59,232 nucleotides of DNA, from the NCBI RefSeq assembly GCF_014648295.1, contig NZ_BMQV01000025.1, positions 1 to 59,232 on the forward strand. The letters run 5' to 3'. Every line of letters begins with the position of its first letter. Position 1 is the stretch's first letter. The stretch is from Shewanella saliphila (GTDB taxonomy: Bacteria > Pseudomonadota > Gammaproteobacteria > Enterobacterales > Shewanellaceae). A program made the position numbers and the translations under genes. Shown piece after piece: positions 1-7,189 of this stretch. Under the pieces are notes generated by a model. The model searched no databases. It saw only the letters and a program-made list of their open reading frames with translations, and was not told the DNA's origin.

Positions 1-76
1 TGAAGGCTTCAAGGTACATATTTTACTCTCCTAAAAGAGAGTATAAGATCACAGCTAAGCCAAGGCGTCAAACAGA
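1..76. other. Left-edge sequence upstream of the YciI-like frame
   Basis: A short frame open from the window edge (EGFKVHILLS, stop at 32-34) may be the 3' tail of a gene outside the window, but ten residues are too few to identify it. A perfect 7-bp hairpin, TACTCTC (24-30) with GAGAGTA (37-43), overlaps it and is not followed by a T run. No promoter or start codon for the next gene can be placed with confidence. Confidence 0.25.
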
Positions 77-436
77 TTGTGTGTCAATATCAGCAGCTCA
101 AAAAACGTTCACGATCTCACCCTGCTCAAGCGTGGGCCTAATCAAGATCGCACTAAAGCTAAAGCCGATGAGTTACAACGCTTACATATGGCCAATATTG
201 GACGTTTAGCAGAAGAGGGTAAATTGGTATTGGCAGGGCCTTTTTTAACTGATGGCGAGCTCCGTGGTATTTATATTTTCGATGTAGAAACCATTGAACA
301 GGCCAAACAATTAACTGCAACTGACCCTGCGATTCAAGCGGGCAGTTTAGTGATGGAGCTTGTGCCCTGGTATGGCAGCGCAGCATTAATGGAAGTCAAT
401 GCTATTCATAACACGCTGGCCAAAACGCTGATGTAA
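77..436 (+). pseudogene. YciI-family (YCII domain) protein, 5' end apparently damaged
   Basis: The frame encodes a YCII-type ferredoxin-fold domain. The motif LLKRGPNQD is followed by a conserved His (RLHMANI), the GKLVLAGPF segment, GIYIFDV and a final MELVPWYG, all typical of small YciI-like dimeric proteins of mostly unknown enzymology. The conserved core is intact, but no ATG precedes it. The frame opens after a stop at 56-58 and the only upstream start is a TTG at 77 with no ribosome site. The preceding sequence reads QYQQLK in a different frame and changes frame at an A6 run (about 100-106), so a one-base indel in an originally longer, perhaps exported, protein is plausible. It could still be expressed from the TTG. 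Family assignment is good; the status as a pseudogene is inference. Confidence 0.5.
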
Positions 437-549
437 TAATGAGTCATAAGTTAATCGAATTGATTTAGGTTAAGCATCCAATAAAACTAAATATCATATG
501 CTATTTTGAATGGACATTTCACCTTAAAACCAACGGATTAGCAGGTACA

Positions 550-876
550 ATGTCCTTTGTTAAGTCGATGGGATCCATTATGGCCAAGGTGGTTAATAAA
601 GCGATATTCAGTAGTCGTGTATTTTCTGTTAATTTAGTGACTTATCATATTAATCATCGGGTAATGAACCATGTTGATCCAGTACAGCAAGGGCGCTATT
701 TTAAGTTCAACATTATTGTTAAACAGCCTAAGGTGGGTGGGGTGTTTATCTGCCAAAAGACGATATTTAATTTATTTAATCGAGTGTATTTATTCCGCCC
801 AGATCGTTATGAGCACAGCGTGACTAAAATAGAGTCGGGTAAACGGGTTATATTGAGTATTGCTGTGAATATTTGA
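550..876 (+). CDS. Small 2-oxoglutarate/Fe(II) oxygenase-like protein
   Basis: This 108-residue protein carries what looks like a minimal double-stranded beta-helix. H41-x-D43 (NHVD) is followed by a distal H89 (RYEHSV), and ten residues later by R99 (SGKR). This is the spacing of the HxD...H Fe(II) facial triad and the 2-oxoglutarate-binding arginine of the prolyl-hydroxylase-like superfamily. The central part (RYFKFNIIVKQP, GGVFICQ, LFRPD) has the alternating beta-strand pattern expected. It is much shorter than typical family members (about 180-220 residues), so an N-terminal part may be missing. The start ATG at 550 has only a weak ribosome site. It lies alone between the YciI-like gene and the convergent nrd operon. 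Substrate unknown. Confidence 0.5.
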   Translation: MSFVKSMGSIMAKVVNKAIFSSRVFSVNLVTYHINHRVMNHVDPVQQGRYFKFNIIVKQPKVGGVFICQKTIFNLFNRVYLFRPDRYEHSVTKIESGKRVILSIAVNI

Positions 877-942
877 CGTAAGGTTACAACATCATCATAT
901 CAGTGTTGTGGAGGGGAGTTCGCCATTTAGTACTTAAGCTGA

Positions 943-1311
943 TTAACCTTCGTGGGCAAGTTTAGTCATTACGGGTGCAGATGTGTTGGTCTCTGTGTAT
1001 TGGCGCTTAGCCACCACCTCGACACCTTTACATGATAATTTAAGGTTAAGGTCAGTTTTAGGTACACAACAGCAGGGTAGGCATTCGTCGTCTTTTAATT
1101 CTGCCAGTGGCTCGGTGAAGTAACTGACTTCACCTGAAATCACTGTGGTTTTACAAGCACCGCAAAAACCATTGCGGCACTCAGAAAACGTTTTCACTTT
1201 TTTAAATTCAAGCGCGTCTAATAAACTTGAATGCTGGCCGTCGAACAAGATGACTGGCTGGCCCTTCAGGCTTACTATGGGTGCTTTTTTAAAAAAATTC
1301 TTATAAGTCAA
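943..1311 (-). CDS. yfaE: 2Fe-2S ferredoxin of class Ia ribonucleotide reductase (YfaE-like)
   Basis: Plant-type [2Fe-2S] ferredoxin of 122 residues. The cluster loop is C45-x4-C50-x2-C53 ([11 protein letters not shown]), with the fourth ligand in the CCC run at 80-82. YfaE-type ferredoxins deliver electrons for assembly and repair of the diferric-tyrosyl radical cofactor of NrdB. The gene is the last of nrdA-nrdB-ferredoxin on the minus strand and overlaps the end of nrdB by 11 bp, implying translational coupling. No ATG is available near the right length, so a TTG start at 1311 is used. The C-terminal tail after the ferredoxin domain (from about residue 100) is polar and not recognisable. 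Confidence 0.88.
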   Translation of the reverse strand: MTYKNFFKKAPIVSLKGQPVILFDGQHSSLLDALEFKKVKTFSECRNGFCGACKTTVISGEVSYFTEPLAELKDDECLPCCCVPKTDLNLKLSCKGVEVVAKRQYTETNTSAPVMTKLAHEG

Positions 1312-2431
1312 AATCTAAAAACTCATCGCCATCAACAGAAGAATCAATTTGTCCTACAAGGTATGATGACACTTCAACTTCTTGTGGCGCTACTTGAACG
1401 GCATCGCTTTCTAACCAGTTCTTCATCCACGGAAGTGGGTTTGAAGACTCTTCGTAAGGTTGTGGTAAGTGCACTGACTTCATACGTTGGTTAGTAATGT
1501 ATTCAACATACTGACATAAGATTTGTTCGTTAAGGCCGATCATTGAACCGTCTTTGAACAAGTACTTAGCCCATTCTTTTTCTTGCTCAGCGGCTTTAAC
1601 AAACAGGTCGTAGGCTTCTTGTTGACACTCAATGGCAATTTCGGCCATTTCAGGGTCGTCTTTACCACCTTGCATTAAGCTTAGAATGTGCTGAGTGCTG
1701 TTAAGGTGTAAGGCTTCATCACGGGCGATTAAGCGAATGATTTTGGCATTACCTTCCATTAAACGGCGCTCTGCAAAAGCAAATGAACACGCAAAGCTTA
1801 CATAGAAACGAATCGCTTCTAGTGCGTTGACTGACATCATGCATAAATACAACGATTTTTTTAGGATGCGCAAGTTGACGGTAATTTTTTCACCGTTGAC
1901 GATATGCGTGCCCGAGCCGTGCAGGTTATGCACCTGAGTCAGCTTAATTAAGTCATCGTAATAACGGGCAATGTCGCCTGCACGTTTTAAGATGTGATCA
2001 TTTTCGACGATATCGTCAAATACCACTGACGGGTTATTAACGATATTACGAATAATATGGGTATATGAACGTGAGTGAATGGTTTCAGAAAACGACCAGG
2101 TTTCAATCCAGGTTTCTAACTCTGGTAATGACACTAACGGTAAAAACGCCACGTTGGGTGAGCGACCTTGAATAGAGTCAAGCAGGGTTTGATATTTAAG
2201 GTTTGAAATAAAAATGTGCTGTTCGTGCTCTGGTAAAGCACCAAAGTCGATTTTGTCACGGCTGACATCAACTTCTTCAGGGCGCCAGAAAAACGATAAT
2301 TGTTTTTCAATCAGCTTTTCGAAGACTTCGTATTTTTGTTGATCGTAGCGAGCCACGTTAACTGATTGGCCAAAAAACATCGGTTCTTTAGTGGCATCGT
2401 TAGGTGTTTGACAAAATGTTGAGTAAGCCAT
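1301..2431 (-). CDS. nrdB: Class Ia ribonucleoside-diphosphate reductase, beta subunit
   Basis: Radical-generating small subunit R2 of the aerobic ribonucleotide reductase, which reduces NDPs to dNDPs with NrdA. 376 residues, the same size as E. coli NrdB. The diiron and radical residues are recognisable: D85, E116 and H119 (SETIHSRSY), with the tyrosyl radical at Y123. A later ENDH segment and RDEALH supply the remaining ligands. The acidic, hydrophobic C-terminus (DEFLDFDL) is the peptide that docks into NrdA. It lies 67 bp downstream of nrdA and overlaps the ferredoxin gene. Confidence 0.97.
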   Translation of the reverse strand: MAYSTFCQTPNDATKEPMFFGQSVNVARYDQQKYEVFEKLIEKQLSFFWRPEEVDVSRDKIDFGALPEHEQHIFISNLKYQTLLDSIQGRSPNVAFLPLVSLPELETWIETWSFSETIHSRSYTHIIRNIVNNPSVVFDDIVENDHILKRAGDIARYYDDLIKLTQVHNLHGSGTHIVNGEKITVNLRILKKSLYLCMMSVNALEAIRFYVSFACSFAFAERRLMEGNAKIIRLIARDEALHLNSTQHILSLMQGGKDDPEMAEIAIECQQEAYDLFVKAAEQEKEWAKYLFKDGSMIGLNEQILCQYVEYITNQRMKSVHLPQPYEESSNPLPWMKNWLESDAVQVAPQEVEVSSYLVGQIDSSVDGDEFLDFDL

Positions 2432-2498
2432 TATTTAGGTGTCCTGAAAGCGCATTTGAAAAAGCGAGGAAGTCCCCGCTAATAATTCCATTCGATGA

Positions 2499-4787
2499 TT
2501 AAATCTTGCAAGCTCCGCCTGCGCAACCGTCATCTTCTTCCTCTACGGCAATCAAGTCGTCAAACTGATCTTTAGCGCCGTCACGGGTGTTATGATAATA
2601 CAAAGTCTTAACCCCTAACTTGTACACACTTAACAAATCTTTAAGTAAGGTTTGCATCGGTACACGACCGCCTTCAAATCGGCTAGGGTCGTAGTTAGTA
2701 TTGGCTGAAATCGCCTGGTCAATAAACTTCTGCATAATGCCCACAAGTTGGATGTAACCATCATTGTTTGGCATGTTCCATAACAATTCATACTTGTCTT
2801 TAAGTTGGTCAAAGTCAGGTACTACTTGCTTTAATTGTCCGTCTTTACTGGCCTTAACACTGATTAAGCCGCGCGGAGGCTCGATACCGTTAGTCGCGTT
2901 TGAAATTTGCGATGAGGTTTCAGACGGCATTAATGCAGACAAGGTTGAGTTACGTAAACCGTACTGTTTAATGTCGCTACGGAGTGTTTCCCAATCCATG
3001 TGTAATGGCTCGTCACAAATCTTATCGAGGTCACGTTTATAAGTGTCGATAGGTAAGATACCTTGCGAGTAAGTGGTCTCGTTAAATAACGGACATGCAC
3101 CTTTTTCTTTCGCGAGGTTCATTGAAGCTTTCAATAAATAGAACTGAATCGCTTCAAATGTTTTGTGAGTCAGGTTGTTTGCTGAACCGTCTGAGTACTT
3201 CTTGCCATTTTTAGCAAGGTAGTTAGCAAAGTTAATCACACCAACACCTAGGGTACGGCGGTTCATTGAACCAAGCTGTGCAGACTTAATTGGGTAATCT
3301 TGATAATCCAATAAATTATCAAGAGCACGCACGGCTAAGTCGGCTAATGGCTCAAGTTCAGATAAATCTTCAATTGCCCCTAAGTTAAGCGCAGACAGTG
3401 TACAAAGCGCAATCTCACCATTTGGATCGTCAATGTTATTCATTGGCTTGGTCGGCAATGCAATTTCTAAACATAAATTAGATTGCTTAATTGGCGCGAC
3501 TTTAGAGTCAAACGGGCTGTGGGTATTACAGTGGTCCACGTTTTGAATGTAGATACGGCCAGTAGAAGCACGTTCTTGCATCATTAGAGAGAACAACTCA
3601 ACCGCTTTAATTTGCTTTTTACGGACACTGTCGTCTTGTTCATACTGAAGATATAAACGTTCAAACTCAGCCTGATCTTCAAAGAAGGCGTCGTAAAGGC
3701 CGGGTACGTCTGATGGGCTGAATAAGCTGATGTATTCACCTTTAATCAAACGTTGGTACATGAGTTTGTTTAACTGTACGCCGTAATCAAGGTGACGAAC
3801 ACGGTTGTCGTCAACACCTCGGTTGTTTTTAAGCACTAGTAACGACTCAACTTCTAAATGCCATAACGGGTAGAACAGGGTCGCAGCACCACCACGAACG
3901 CCGCCTTGAGAACAAGACTTAACCGCAGTTTGGAAGTACTTATAAAAAGGTAAGCAACCGGTATGGAATGCTTCGCCGCCACGAATAGGGCTACCTAATG
4001 CGCGGATTCGACCAGCGTTAATACCAATACCTGCACGTTGGCTAACGTATTTAACGATAGAAGATGCCGTTGCGTTGATTGAATCTAAGCTGTCATCACA
4101 TTCGATTAATACACATGAGCTGAACTGACGCGTAGGTGTACGCACGCCAGACATGATAGGTGTCGGTAATGAAATCTTGAACAGAGACGTCGCATCGTAA
4201 AAATCTTTAATGTACTTTAAACGCACATCTGCTGGGTAACGTGCAAATAAACACGCTGCCACAAGAATATATAAAAACTGCGCGCTTTCATAAACTTCAT
4301 GAGTCACACGGTTTTGCACCAGATATTTACCTTCTAATTGCTTAACAGCAGCATAAGAGAAGTTCATATCGCGCCAGTGGTCGATATAGCTGTCTAGTGT
4401 GTCGATTTCTTCACGAGTGTAGTCGGCCAAAATATGCATATCATATTTGCCCATTTCCACTAAACGCGTCACATGATCGTACAGCTTAGGTGGCTCGAAC
4501 TGACCAAAGGCTTTTTTGCGTAAATGAAATACCGCTAAGCGAGCCGCTAAAAATTGATAATCTGGCGATTCTGGCGAGATTAAGTCAGCAGCGGCTTTAA
4601 TAATGGTTTCATGAATGGCTTCTGTTGGAATGCCGTCAAAAAACTGCAGGTGAGATCGAAGTTCAACTTCAGATACTGAGACGTTTTTTAATCCCTTGGC
4701 TGCCCAAGTGATTACGCGATGAATTTTATCTAAATCGATATTTTCACGTTCGCCACTGCGTTTAGTGACTGTCATATTGCTATTCAT
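2499..4787 (-). CDS. nrdA: Class Ia ribonucleoside-diphosphate reductase, alpha subunit
   Basis: Catalytic large subunit R1, 762 residues, nearly collinear with E. coli NrdA. The N-terminal ATP-cone (about residues 5-95) provides the dATP/ATP overall activity switch. The substrate-site cysteine lies in FSSCVLIEC, the active-site loop NLCLE carries the Asn, radical Cys and Glu, the partner Cys is in ALCTLSALNLGAI, and the C-terminal redox pair ends the protein (CAGGACKI). No intein is present. The start MNSN...VTKR matches the usual start of the family. It is first in the nrdA-nrdB-ferredoxin unit, with NrdR-like and DnaA boxes upstream. Confidence 0.98.
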   Translation of the reverse strand: MNSNMTVTKRSGERENIDLDKIHRVITWAAKGLKNVSVSEVELRSHLQFFDGIPTEAIHETIIKAAADLISPESPDYQFLAARLAVFHLRKKAFGQFEPPKLYDHVTRLVEMGKYDMHILADYTREEIDTLDSYIDHWRDMNFSYAAVKQLEGKYLVQNRVTHEVYESAQFLYILVAACLFARYPADVRLKYIKDFYDATSLFKISLPTPIMSGVRTPTRQFSSCVLIECDDSLDSINATASSIVKYVSQRAGIGINAGRIRALGSPIRGGEAFHTGCLPFYKYFQTAVKSCSQGGVRGGAATLFYPLWHLEVESLLVLKNNRGVDDNRVRHLDYGVQLNKLMYQRLIKGEYISLFSPSDVPGLYDAFFEDQAEFERLYLQYEQDDSVRKKQIKAVELFSLMMQERASTGRIYIQNVDHCNTHSPFDSKVAPIKQSNLCLEIALPTKPMNNIDDPNGEIALCTLSALNLGAIEDLSELEPLADLAVRALDNLLDYQDYPIKSAQLGSMNRRTLGVGVINFANYLAKNGKKYSDGSANNLTHKTFEAIQFYLLKASMNLAKEKGACPLFNETTYSQGILPIDTYKRDLDKICDEPLHMDWETLRSDIKQYGLRNSTLSALMPSETSSQISNATNGIEPPRGLISVKASKDGQLKQVVPDFDQLKDKYELLWNMPNNDGYIQLVGIMQKFIDQAISANTNYDPSRFEGGRVPMQTLLKDLLSVYKLGVKTLYYHNTRDGAKDQFDDLIAVEEEDDGCAGGACKI

Positions 4788-4960
4788 TGAAGAGAGGCCT
4801 TGGTTCTATATCAGGTCATGTGATCATGTTCAGGATGCTGTAGCTTTTATTCGATCAGAACAAATCACAAAACAGTTCCATGTTAAAACAATCAAAGTGA
4901 ATGGACTTACGGCAATGTCTATCTACAGTACACTCACGATACTAACTACGTCTTTTGTAC

Positions 4961-5008
4961 GACAACAACGTAGTGTTTTGATTGTTACCCACACACAAGA
5001 TATGGTGT
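4961..5008. promoter_or_regulatory. Tandem NrdR-like boxes upstream of nrdA
   Basis: The 16-mer ACACAAGATATGGTGT at 4993-5008 has the ACAC...GTGT arms and AT-rich centre of NrdR boxes. A weaker match ending GTAGTGT lies at 4961-4976. Centre-to-centre distance is 32 bp, about three helical turns, as is usual for paired NrdR sites. NrdR is the nucleotide-sensing repressor of ribonucleotide reductase operons. The second box is degenerate, so the pair is inferred mainly from spacing and location 170-220 bp upstream of nrdA. Confidence 0.65.
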
Positions 5009-5077
5009 TATTTATTAACTGAGATACAAGATAGTGAGGTTTGAAGTGATTTGCAAGCCACAATTACATTAACTTCT

Positions 5078-5097
5078 TGTGGATAAGTTGAGGATAA
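5078..5097 (-). promoter_or_regulatory. Tandem DnaA boxes upstream of nrdA
   Basis: TGTGGATAA at 5078-5086 is the exact complement of the consensus DnaA box TTATCCACA. TGAGGATAA at 5089-5097 repeats it in the same orientation 11 bp later with one mismatch. E. coli nrdA is known to be controlled by DnaA through two boxes upstream of its promoter, so the arrangement here probably serves the same coupling of dNTP supply to replication initiation. Confidence 0.6.
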
Positions 5098-5178
5098 CGG
5101 CTAGGGTTAGTAACGACTAACCCTAGAGCCCAAATTTTTATAGCGTTTTTGATAGGTGATGTTTTTTCAATCGATAGA

Positions 5179-5216
5179 TTAGAAAAATTTGATCGCTAAA
5201 ATAAGCAGCGATCAAA
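5179..5216 (-). terminator. Rho-independent terminator of the ubiG-phosphatase transcript
   Basis: On the minus strand a perfect 10-bp stem (TTTGATCGCT / AGCGATCAAA, plus-strand arms 5207-5216 and 5188-5197, 9-nt loop) is followed by TTTTTCTAAT. It lies just downstream of the phosphatase stop, separating that transcript from nrdA. Confidence 0.8.
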
Positions 5217-5323
5217 ATATTCAGCCCATTTTTAGATTGATCTTTTACCCTATTTGATATGCGACGTTGGCCGTAATCAATTGAGCACAATTATTCAGAA
5301 CGTGGTTGCAATTATCCCTTGGG

Positions 5324-5986
5324 TTATTCAACAAAAAACTGCTTTAACGACGCACCATGCTCAAAGTGGCGTTTAGCCGGCCACAAATGCGGATTGTCGG
5401 CTGCAGACAAGTAACCCCATAACGCAACGCCACCATGCATATTGGCATTGTCTGCGGCCACTAAGTCACGTTCAGCATCGCCAAGATACAAAATTTGTTC
5501 AGGTGGGACTGCGATTTGCTGGGCCGCTAGAAACATTGGCGCGGTATGCGGTTTGGCATGGCGGGTACTGTCACCGCTCACCATGGCTTTAAGATGAGGT
5601 GTTAAGCCTAGTTTATCAACCAATGGCCGAGCAAAACGGGCAGGTTTATTGGTGACCACCCCATAAGGGATCCCCTGTTGGTCCAATAAAGTCAGCAGCT
5701 CTGGTAAATCATCAAATAGACGACTGTGCTGACCGTTGATACGGCCATAATGTTGTAACAGCCCTTGTTGAATACTCATTTGTAAGGCTTCATCTGCATC
5801 AGGAATCGCGGTTTTAACCAGAAATAAACTGCCGTGGGAGGCAGCATGACGCATTGTATCAAGGGGTTGAGCACTAAAACCGGCGTCATCTAAACTCAAA
5901 TTAAGTGCATAAACTAAGTCTGGCGCGGTATCAGCAAGGGTACCGTCAAGATCAAATAGCACGCCTTTAACATCATGTTTATGCAC
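5324..5986 (-). CDS. HAD-family phosphatase (Gph / MupP-like)
   Basis: HAD-superfamily hydrolase of 220 residues with all four motifs: FDLDGTL (nucleophile D12, acid/base D14), the VVTNKP threonine loop, the conserved Lys in HAKPHTAP, and GDAERDLVAA for Mg2+. A helical cap lies between motifs I and II. Such genes are usually labelled phosphoglycolate phosphatase (Gph). In Pseudomonas the homologue next to ubiG is MupP, the MurNAc-6-phosphate phosphatase of a peptidoglycan recycling route, so that role is equally possible. It lies about 90 bp downstream of ubiG on the same strand and is followed by a terminator. Confidence 0.85.
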   Translation of the reverse strand: MHKHDVKGVLFDLDGTLADTAPDLVYALNLSLDDAGFSAQPLDTMRHAASHGSLFLVKTAIPDADEALQMSIQQGLLQHYGRINGQHSRLFDDLPELLTLLDQQGIPYGVVTNKPARFARPLVDKLGLTPHLKAMVSGDSTRHAKPHTAPMFLAAQQIAVPPEQILYLGDAERDLVAADNANMHGGVALWGYLSAADNPHLWPAKRHFEHGASLKQFFVE

Positions 5987-6079
5987 TGTGTGATTCCTTT
6001 ATTCTGAGGGGAATGGTGCTTGAGAGCAGGGCACCGATAAACTTAGCGTTTATCGGTGTTATTTGATTGGTTAATACAG

Positions 6080-6802
6080 TTAGTCGATTTTTTGTGTGGC
6101 AATCATGTAGTTAACATCAACACTATTGGTGTACTTAAATACGCCAGATAATGGATTGTACGTAATACCGAGGGCGTCTTTACACAATAAATCAGTGTTA
6201 TCAACCAGCGCCATAAGCTCAGATGGACGCAAAAACTTGCTGTGGTCGTGAGTACCGACTGGCAACATTTTCAAAAGATACTCTGCACCAATAATCGTTT
6301 GCAAGTAAGACATCACATTGCGATTAATGGTCGAGAAAAACACAAACCCGTTAGGTTTAACCATGTCACAACACGCCTGAATAACCGATTGAGGGTCTGG
6401 CACGTGCTCAAGCATTTCCATGCAGGTGACGACATCATAGTGTTCGCGGTGATTATCACGGTGTTCTTCTGCGGTCGTTTTAAGGTAATTAACTGTCACT
6501 CCAGAATCTAACGCATGCAATTTTGCCACTTCTAACGGTTCTGTACCCATGTCGATGCCATCAACATTCGCGCCAATACGTGCCATGCTTTCAGATAAAA
6601 TCCCGCCACCACAGCCAACATCTAATACTTTTTTACCAAATACGCCGCCTGAGGTTTGATCAATATAATTTAAGCGCAGTGGGTTGAGTAAATGTAATGG
6701 TTTGAACTCGCCATCAAGATCCCACCAAGTTTGTGCCATGGCTTCAAATTTTGCGATTTCTTCAGGATCAACATTGGCCGGTAATTGTTCAGCGTGTGAC
6801 AT
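6080..6802 (-). CDS. ubiG: Ubiquinone biosynthesis O-methyltransferase UbiG
   Basis: S-adenosylmethionine-dependent methyltransferase catalysing both O-methylations of ubiquinone biosynthesis. 240 residues, the standard size. The N-terminus ([30 protein letters not shown]) is diagnostic in two parts: the WWD segment and PLHxxNPLR. The SAM-binding motif I is VLDVGCGGG (59-67), followed by the acidic GIDMG and a [12 protein letters not shown] motif. Synteny with gyrA, transcribed divergently, matches E. coli. The start at 6802 gives the family N-terminus. Confidence 0.96.
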   Translation of the reverse strand: MSHAEQLPANVDPEEIAKFEAMAQTWWDLDGEFKPLHLLNPLRLNYIDQTSGGVFGKKVLDVGCGGGILSESMARIGANVDGIDMGTEPLEVAKLHALDSGVTVNYLKTTAEEHRDNHREHYDVVTCMEMLEHVPDPQSVIQACCDMVKPNGFVFFSTINRNVMSYLQTIIGAEYLLKMLPVGTHDHSKFLRPSELMALVDNTDLLCKDALGITYNPLSGVFKYTNSVDVNYMIATQKID

Positions 6803-7189
6803 AAGCTAACCTAAGTGTCTAATAATGTATGGCGGTTATTATAACGATTACCTTAGCGAATAGTAGTCAACATTACGCTTTTGCCAGGTTGCGCAGGTTA
6901 TAAAACCACCGTTCAGCATCGAGCCTGACTATTTTTATAAACCAAAGCGCTTAAAGCTGCAGCAGTTTGGCTTTTATGTCGGCATATTGAGCCACTATAT
7001 TAGCAACTGAATATACTAAATTTGCTGAAAATATTGGCTTTTTTATAAATTTTACCCTGCATAGTACATTTGGCTGGTGTTTGCTCTGGCGACATTAAAT
7101 ATCTGTGTTAGAATGCCAAATCACGTTTTTAAGCTAGATAATAATATGGAACATTTATTGTCAGCTAATTTTAGGGGAACGCGCAGTTT
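6803..7189. other. Divergent intergenic region ubiG/gyrA
   Basis: 387 bp between divergent genes with no gene visible. The gyrA-proximal half is AT-rich and carries a good -10 element (TAGAAT at 7109-7114, preceded by TGTGT), with only a poor -35 match 17 bp upstream. The ubiG-proximal half shows no strong motif. Confidence 0.5.
7109..7114 (+). promoter_or_regulatory. Candidate gyrA -10 element
   Basis: TAGAAT (5/6 to TATAAT) about 76 bp upstream of the gyrA ATG, with a TG dinucleotide just upstream and a weak -35. A weak -35 with an AT-poor discriminator region is common for supercoiling-sensitive gyrase promoters, but this is inference. Confidence 0.4.

Larger units (their letters stand above)
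4788..5323. other. Intergenic regulatory region upstream of nrdA
   Basis: About 535 bp without a convincing gene. It holds a pair of NrdR-like boxes (4961-5008), two DnaA-box-like 9-mers (5078-5086 and 5089-5097) and the terminator of the upstream minus-strand transcript (5179-5216). An open frame crosses the nrdA-proximal part on the plus strand but has no ribosome site or recognisable composition, so it is not called. An exact nrdA promoter could not be fixed. Confidence 0.6.

Noticed and set aside
3..209. Long open frame in the third forward frame at the left edge
   Set aside because: It runs across the conserved YCII domain frame and has no recognisable motif, so it is probably a chance frame.
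1231..1494. 87-codon plus-strand frame opposite the nrd ferredoxin and nrdB
   Set aside because: It is antisense to two strongly conserved coding sequences and has no recognisable domain.
4765..5022. 85-codon plus-strand open frame across the nrdA start and its upstream region
   Set aside because: It overlaps the nrdA 5' end and the NrdR-like boxes, has no ribosome site, and the translation shows no protein-like pattern.
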